Part shown: positions 30,981 through 33,206 of the stretch, piece after piece
Layout of the letters: the number at the start of each line of letters is the position of its first letter
How positions within the stretch are numbered: the first letter of the stretch is position 1
Origin: Candidatus Kuenenbacteria bacterium
GTDB lineage: Bacteria; Patescibacteriota; Patescibacteriia; UBA11705; JABHMO01
DNA: 33,206 bases
Assembly: GCA_013202715.1 (NCBI GenBank)
Contig: JABMRF010000003.1
Coordinates: 1 to 33,206 of the forward strand
Reading direction: 5' to 3'
Translations under genes and position numbers: made by a program
Notes under the pieces: generated by a model
The model's database searches: none
What the model was told of the DNA's origin: nothing
Seen by the model: only the letters and a program-made list of their open reading frames with translations

Positions 30981-31170
30981 AATTCCGAAAGGCTTTCGAC
31001 AATACAGAAAGTCGGGCGGAAGGTTCCTGGGACGGTGCGGTTGAAGCGGTACATTTGGTGCATGGGTCTAGTACCTACTGCCTCTCACCGAGCAAACATT
31101 CTCTCAGGACAGACTCTGACTATTCAGAATAGTCTATCCTCTGCTACCCCACTATGGGTAGCTTTTTTTT
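30981..31170 (+). ncRNA. Candidate structured ncRNA of about 190 nt, family unknown
   Basis: A strong promoter and a clean terminator bound a stretch that has no convincing coding frame. The RNA folds well by eye. An outer stem pairs 31015-31024 with 31136-31145 (9 of 10 pairs). An inner stem pairs TCCTGGGA (31025-31032) with TCTCAGGA (31102-31109) and continues as CGGTG (31033-31037) with CACCG (31086-31090), then GGTAC (31048-31052) with GTACC (31071-31075). A side hairpin GACTATT-CAG-AATAGTC lies at 31118-31134. Size and expression signals are like 6S RNA, but I see no decisive family mark. The SRP loop sequence is absent. It could also be a long leader, although the next gene has its own promoter. 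Confidence 0.6.
31143..31170 (+). terminator. Intrinsic terminator of the candidate ncRNA
   Basis: GCTACCC (31143-31149) pairs with GGGTAGC (31156-31162), followed by T8. The first bases of the stem also take part in the proposed outer stem of the ncRNA, so the two may compete. Confidence 0.88.
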
Positions 31171-31185
31171 TAATTTTAGTAAGTC

Positions 31186-31214
31186 TTGACAAAACTTTAG
31201 TATTATGCTACAAT
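31186..31214 (+). promoter_or_regulatory. Promoter of the holin-like gene
   Basis: TTGACA at 31186-31191 and TACAAT at 31209-31214, 17-bp spacer. The leader is about 75 nt and ends with AACGAGGAG before the ATG at 31294. Confidence 0.8.
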
Positions 31215-31293
31215 GTCCCTTCTGGATGATTTACGATAAGGAACGAAAACAAGGAATCTAGGCTTTTTCACAACACAACGAGGAGAGAACAAA

Positions 31294-31635
31294 ATGATTC
31301 GATGGCTCTATCACGCAGCGATTATCTGTTTTGCCTGCTGGACCCTGCCTGGCGTTCATGTCGCCAGCTTCTGGACCGCCATGGTCACGTCGATGGTCAT
31401 GATCATTGCCAGCGTCTTCATCAAGCCGATCCTGCGCATCATCGCAATGCCGATCACCTTCGTAACCTTGGGACTTTTCTCCCTGGTTATCAACGGCATC
31501 ATCGTCCTGGTGGTAGACAGTGCTGTCGACGGTTTCTCCGTTGACAACATTTGGTGGGGCATTGCCTTTGCCTTCATCGTCTCTGCCGTGTTCTCAATTG
31601 TGTCCGGAGGCAGCGACGACGACGACGACAAGTGA
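31294..31635 (+). CDS. Phage holin family 4 / YvlD-like small membrane protein
   Basis: A 113-residue protein that is nearly all membrane: hydrophobic helices at about 5-20, 27-43, 50-75 and 86-104, ending in a soluble GGSDDDDDK tail. The layout and the PILRIIAMPITFVTLGLFSLVING stretch (split here as PILRIIAMPIT and FVTLGLFSLVING) match the PF04020-type family (YvlD and 'mycobacterial 4 TMS holin'). These are chromosomal membrane proteins of unclear role, not proven holins. It has its own promoter, GAGGAG site and terminator, and is visibly GC-rich with many C-ending codons, unlike most genes here but like the gene at 15000. Confidence 0.85.
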   Translation: MIRWLYHAAIICFACWTLPGVHVASFWTAMVTSMVMIIASVFIKPILRIIAMPITFVTLGLFSLVINGIIVLVVDSAVDGFSVDNIWWGIAFAFIVSAVFSIVSGGSDDDDDK

Positions 31636-31658
31636 TCGCCTGGTCAGCAAGACCGCTC

Positions 31659-31690
31659 TTCCCCCCCGCATCGCGGGGGGGAATTTTTTT
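31659..31690 (+). terminator. Strong intrinsic terminator of the holin-like gene
   Basis: TTCCCCCCCGC (31659-31669) pairs perfectly with GCGGGGGGGAA (31673-31683) over a 3-nt loop, followed by T7. Confidence 0.92.
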
Positions 31691-31704
31691 ACTTATTTTA
31701 AACT

Positions 31705-31732
31705 AAAAACCCTTGTCCGCGCACGGAAAGGG
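31705..31732 (-). terminator. Intrinsic terminator of the 31750-32055 gene
   Basis: Minus strand: CCCTT (31732-31728) pairs with AAGGG (31714-31710), with CCG/CGG inside, followed by TTTTT. Confidence 0.7.
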
Positions 31733-31749
31733 ATTTTATATTTTACAAT

Positions 31750-32055
31750 CTAATCTCTATCAGATAGTTTCTCTAATCGCTCTTCAGAGGAATAGGGATG
31801 CTCTTCCGCTCCGGCAAATAATTCTTCAACAACAAACTGTCTTATTTCCGGATAACTGCGAATCTTATCACCTTCATTGAAACAAACTGCTCTTGCTCCT
31901 CCAAGATCATTTTGACGAAGAACAGTAATAATTGTACGAACACAACTCACACCGCGTCCACCGTTTTCTTTGGACTGCAATTGATCCAATGTGTCAGCCC
32001 ACTTATTTAATTTTTCTTTTTCACCGCCCACTTGAGGCTCTTTTAGCTCTGACAT
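31750..32055 (-). CDS. Conserved-looking hypothetical protein (101 aa)
   Basis: A soluble, charged, helical protein of about 101 residues with two cysteines (in VSCVRT and AVCFNEGD). I recognise no family. The repeat-like plan (a helix ending in LRQNDLGGARAVCFNEGDKI, then YPEIRQFVVEELF) suggests a small helical bundle. The longer frame to 32169 reads through the perfect palindrome at 32077-32114 and a low-complexity stretch, so the ATG at 32055 (MSELKEP) is preferred. No Shine-Dalgarno is present. It follows secA on the same strand by about 160 bp and ends at its own terminator. Confidence 0.6.
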   Translation of the reverse strand: MSELKEPQVGGEKEKLNKWADTLDQLQSKENGGRGVSCVRTIITVLRQNDLGGARAVCFNEGDKIRSYPEIRQFVVEELFAGAEEHPYSSEERLEKLSDRD

Positions 32056-32076
32056 ACTTTTATTTAAATTAGAACG

Positions 32077-32114
32077 GTCTTGTAGGGAACGGTCGCGACC
32101 GTTCCCTACAAGAC
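32077..32114. repeat. Perfect 38-bp palindrome
   Basis: GTCTTGTAGGGAACGGTCG is followed directly by its exact reverse complement. It lies between the secA end and the small gene at 31750-32055. The core GTAGGGAACGGTCGC is like widespread REP-type palindromes; no transposase is in the window. Confidence 0.8.
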
Positions 32115-32212
32115 GATATTGAAAATTATTTTTACCCGCAACACTTTTTATATTTTTTACCACTCCCACCCTTCGGTAAACTCAGGGCGTCGCTCTATTT
32201 CAAATAACTACG

Positions 32213-33206
32213 TTAAACGCCACAACAATGCTTATACTTTTTTGGAGTTCCGTCAGCTTTTGTCGCTCCGCACGGACACGGATCGTTGCGCCCAACCTTT
32301 TCACCCGTTGCATCTCGAATCTTGGCTTCAACAATCGGAGCTTCTTTTCTCGTAACTTTTGAATATGGATCAGCGGCTTTAAATTGACCTTCAGGTTTTG
32401 CGTCAACTGCCTGCGCTTTTTCATCCTGCATGATTGAGTTGGCCATCGGAGTTGTAATACCTATTTTGTAAATGCTGTAGACAACCTGTTTTTGAATTAA
32501 ATTCTGCAGTTGCATGAACATGCGATATGTTTCTTTTTGAAATTCGATCAATGGATCACGCTGACCATACCCGCGCAAACCAATGCCAGCTCGAAGAGCG
32601 GAGACCGCATCCAAATGATCAACCCAAAGGTTATCAATACTGCGAATCATGATTTCTCGCTCAACCATACGCATATTATCAATACTACCGGACTGTTCAG
32701 TGATTTTTTCCTCGAGAAGTTTATACTGTTTTTTCGCTTCACCAACTAGAAATTCAATAATTGTTGTTCTGGCTTGCACATCCTGCGACTTGTCCCCTGC
32801 CAATTTTTCAATGCTGTCGAGCATAGCACAAGCAGATTCGTCCATTGGAAAAATAGTTCGCGCAACTTCGCAAATTTCTTTTAGATTCCATTTTGACTGC
32901 TGAGGATCTACGGTATGAAACGAAACAACCTGTTCGATTTCGGTTTCAATCATTTCCAAAAGCATTTCCTTGCTTTTGATCGCTTCTTTCTCAGCAGAAT
33001 CAAGAATCAATTTTCTTTTTTTATAAATAATTTCGCGCTGTTTATTCATCACATCATCATAATCCACCAAATGCTTACGAATATCAAAATTATTACCCTC
33101 TACTTTCTTTTGAGCGGTTTCAATAGATTTGGAAATCATTTTGTTTTCAATTGGCATATCATCCGGGACTCGCAAAGTAGTCATTACTGATTTAATGCGA
33201 TCGCTA
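32213..33206 (-). CDS. secA: SecA ATPase, C-terminal part (cut by window edge)
   Basis: The reading frame enters from the window end (SDRIKSV before the first internal ATG at 33184), so the gene continues beyond 33206. About 330 residues are visible. They cover the helical scaffold/wing end, with PIENKMISKSIETAQKKVE and the NFDIRKHLVDYDDVMNKQR hallmark. The two-helix region follows (IRSIDNLWVDHLDAVSALR, GIGLRGYGQRDPLIEFQ). The C-terminal zinc motif is GRNDPCPCG...YKHCCGV, the SEC-C element that binds SecB or ribosomes. SecA is the ATP motor that drives preproteins through SecYEG, working with the SecDF encoded about 1.4 kb downstream. Confidence 0.97.
   Translation of the reverse strand, partial: SDRIKSVMTTLRVPDDMPIENKMISKSIETAQKKVEGNNFDIRKHLVDYDDVMNKQREIIYKKRKLILDSAEKEAIKSKEMLLEMIETEIEQVVSFHTVDPQQSKWNLKEICEVARTIFPMDESACAMLDSIEKLAGDKSQDVQARTTIIEFLVGEAKKQYKLLEEKITEQSGSIDNMRMVEREIMIRSIDNLWVDHLDAVSALRAGIGLRGYGQRDPLIEFQKETYRMFMQLQNLIQKQVVYSIYKIGITTPMANSIMQDEKAQAVDAKPEGQFKAADPYSKVTRKEAPIVEAKIRDATGEKVGRNDPCPCGATKADGTPKKYKHCCGV

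Noticed and set aside
30981..31170. Assignment of the RNA as SRP (4.5S) RNA
   Set aside because: The conserved SRP apical loop with its AGCAG side is missing; only a GGAA is seen, which is not enough.
31035..31229. Plus-strand 64-aa ORF in the ncRNA region
   Set aside because: It starts with GTG without a ribosome site, runs through a strong terminator and a promoter, and has no protein-like features.
31750..32169. Long form of the small gene to 32169
   Set aside because: The extra 38 residues are encoded by a perfect palindrome and low-complexity DNA; the ATG at 32055 is more credible.
1..33206. CRISPR array, prophage or insertion sequence
   Set aside because: No regularly spaced repeats, cas genes, integrase or transposase were seen; the holin-like name at 31294 refers to a chromosomal family.

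Overview
The window looks like a chromosomal piece of a Candidate Phyla Radiation (Patescibacteria, probably Parcubacteria-like) genome. It is AT-rich and compact, and most minus-strand genes have no visible Shine-Dalgarno. It carries gene families typical of that group: the archaeal-type AMP/RuBisCO nucleotide salvage set, a SecD with parvulin inserts, a sigma-region-4/HARE-HTH protein, a TraD/VirB4-like ATPase beside a large membrane protein, and many short palindromic intergenic elements. The phylum is inferred from content; no rRNA is present to confirm it.

Layout. 1-2790: a tRNA-Ser(GGA), a CDP-alcohol phosphatidyltransferase and four small genes, mostly on the plus strand with their own promoters and terminators. 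2812-8268: a membrane-anchored DsbA-like protein, then AMP phosphorylase, RuBisCO and ribose-1,5-bisphosphate isomerase. Together the last three convert AMP to 3-phosphoglycerate. 8278-13781: a beta-CASP nuclease, a membrane-anchored ClpC-D1-like ATPase, an ABC exporter and an RluB-type pseudouridine synthase. 13831-22543: the most unusual part. It holds a stand-alone ATP-grasp domain of PEP synthase (PPDK_N) and four separate proteins ending in the same phosphohistidine swivelling domain with an intact GG-T-CHAA histidine. One of the four is fused to a MORC-like GHKL ATPase. Two histidine-phosphatase-like proteins and one unknown helical protein sit among them, and no PEP/pyruvate-binding barrel is present. 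22584-26168: a TraD/VirB4-like ATPase and a membrane protein, placed upstream in the same direction and touching the cluster. 26377-33206: the sigma4/HARE protein, SecF, SecD, a likely structured ncRNA, a small holin-like membrane protein, a small unknown gene, and the C-terminal part of SecA cut by the window edge.

Two expression styles are visible. Minus-strand genes form long, tightly spaced or overlapping runs, mostly without Shine-Dalgarno. Plus-strand genes are single, or a pair in one case; most have a near-consensus TTGACA-16/17-TATAAT promoter, a strong AGGAG-type site and a tidy intrinsic terminator.

The main candidate for a new system is the dispersed dikinase-like phosphohistidine set. 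One ATP-grasp protein could charge several swivel-domain proteins with different partner domains, and the histidine phosphatases could reverse this. The sequence supports the domain content and gene order. The relay itself is inference.
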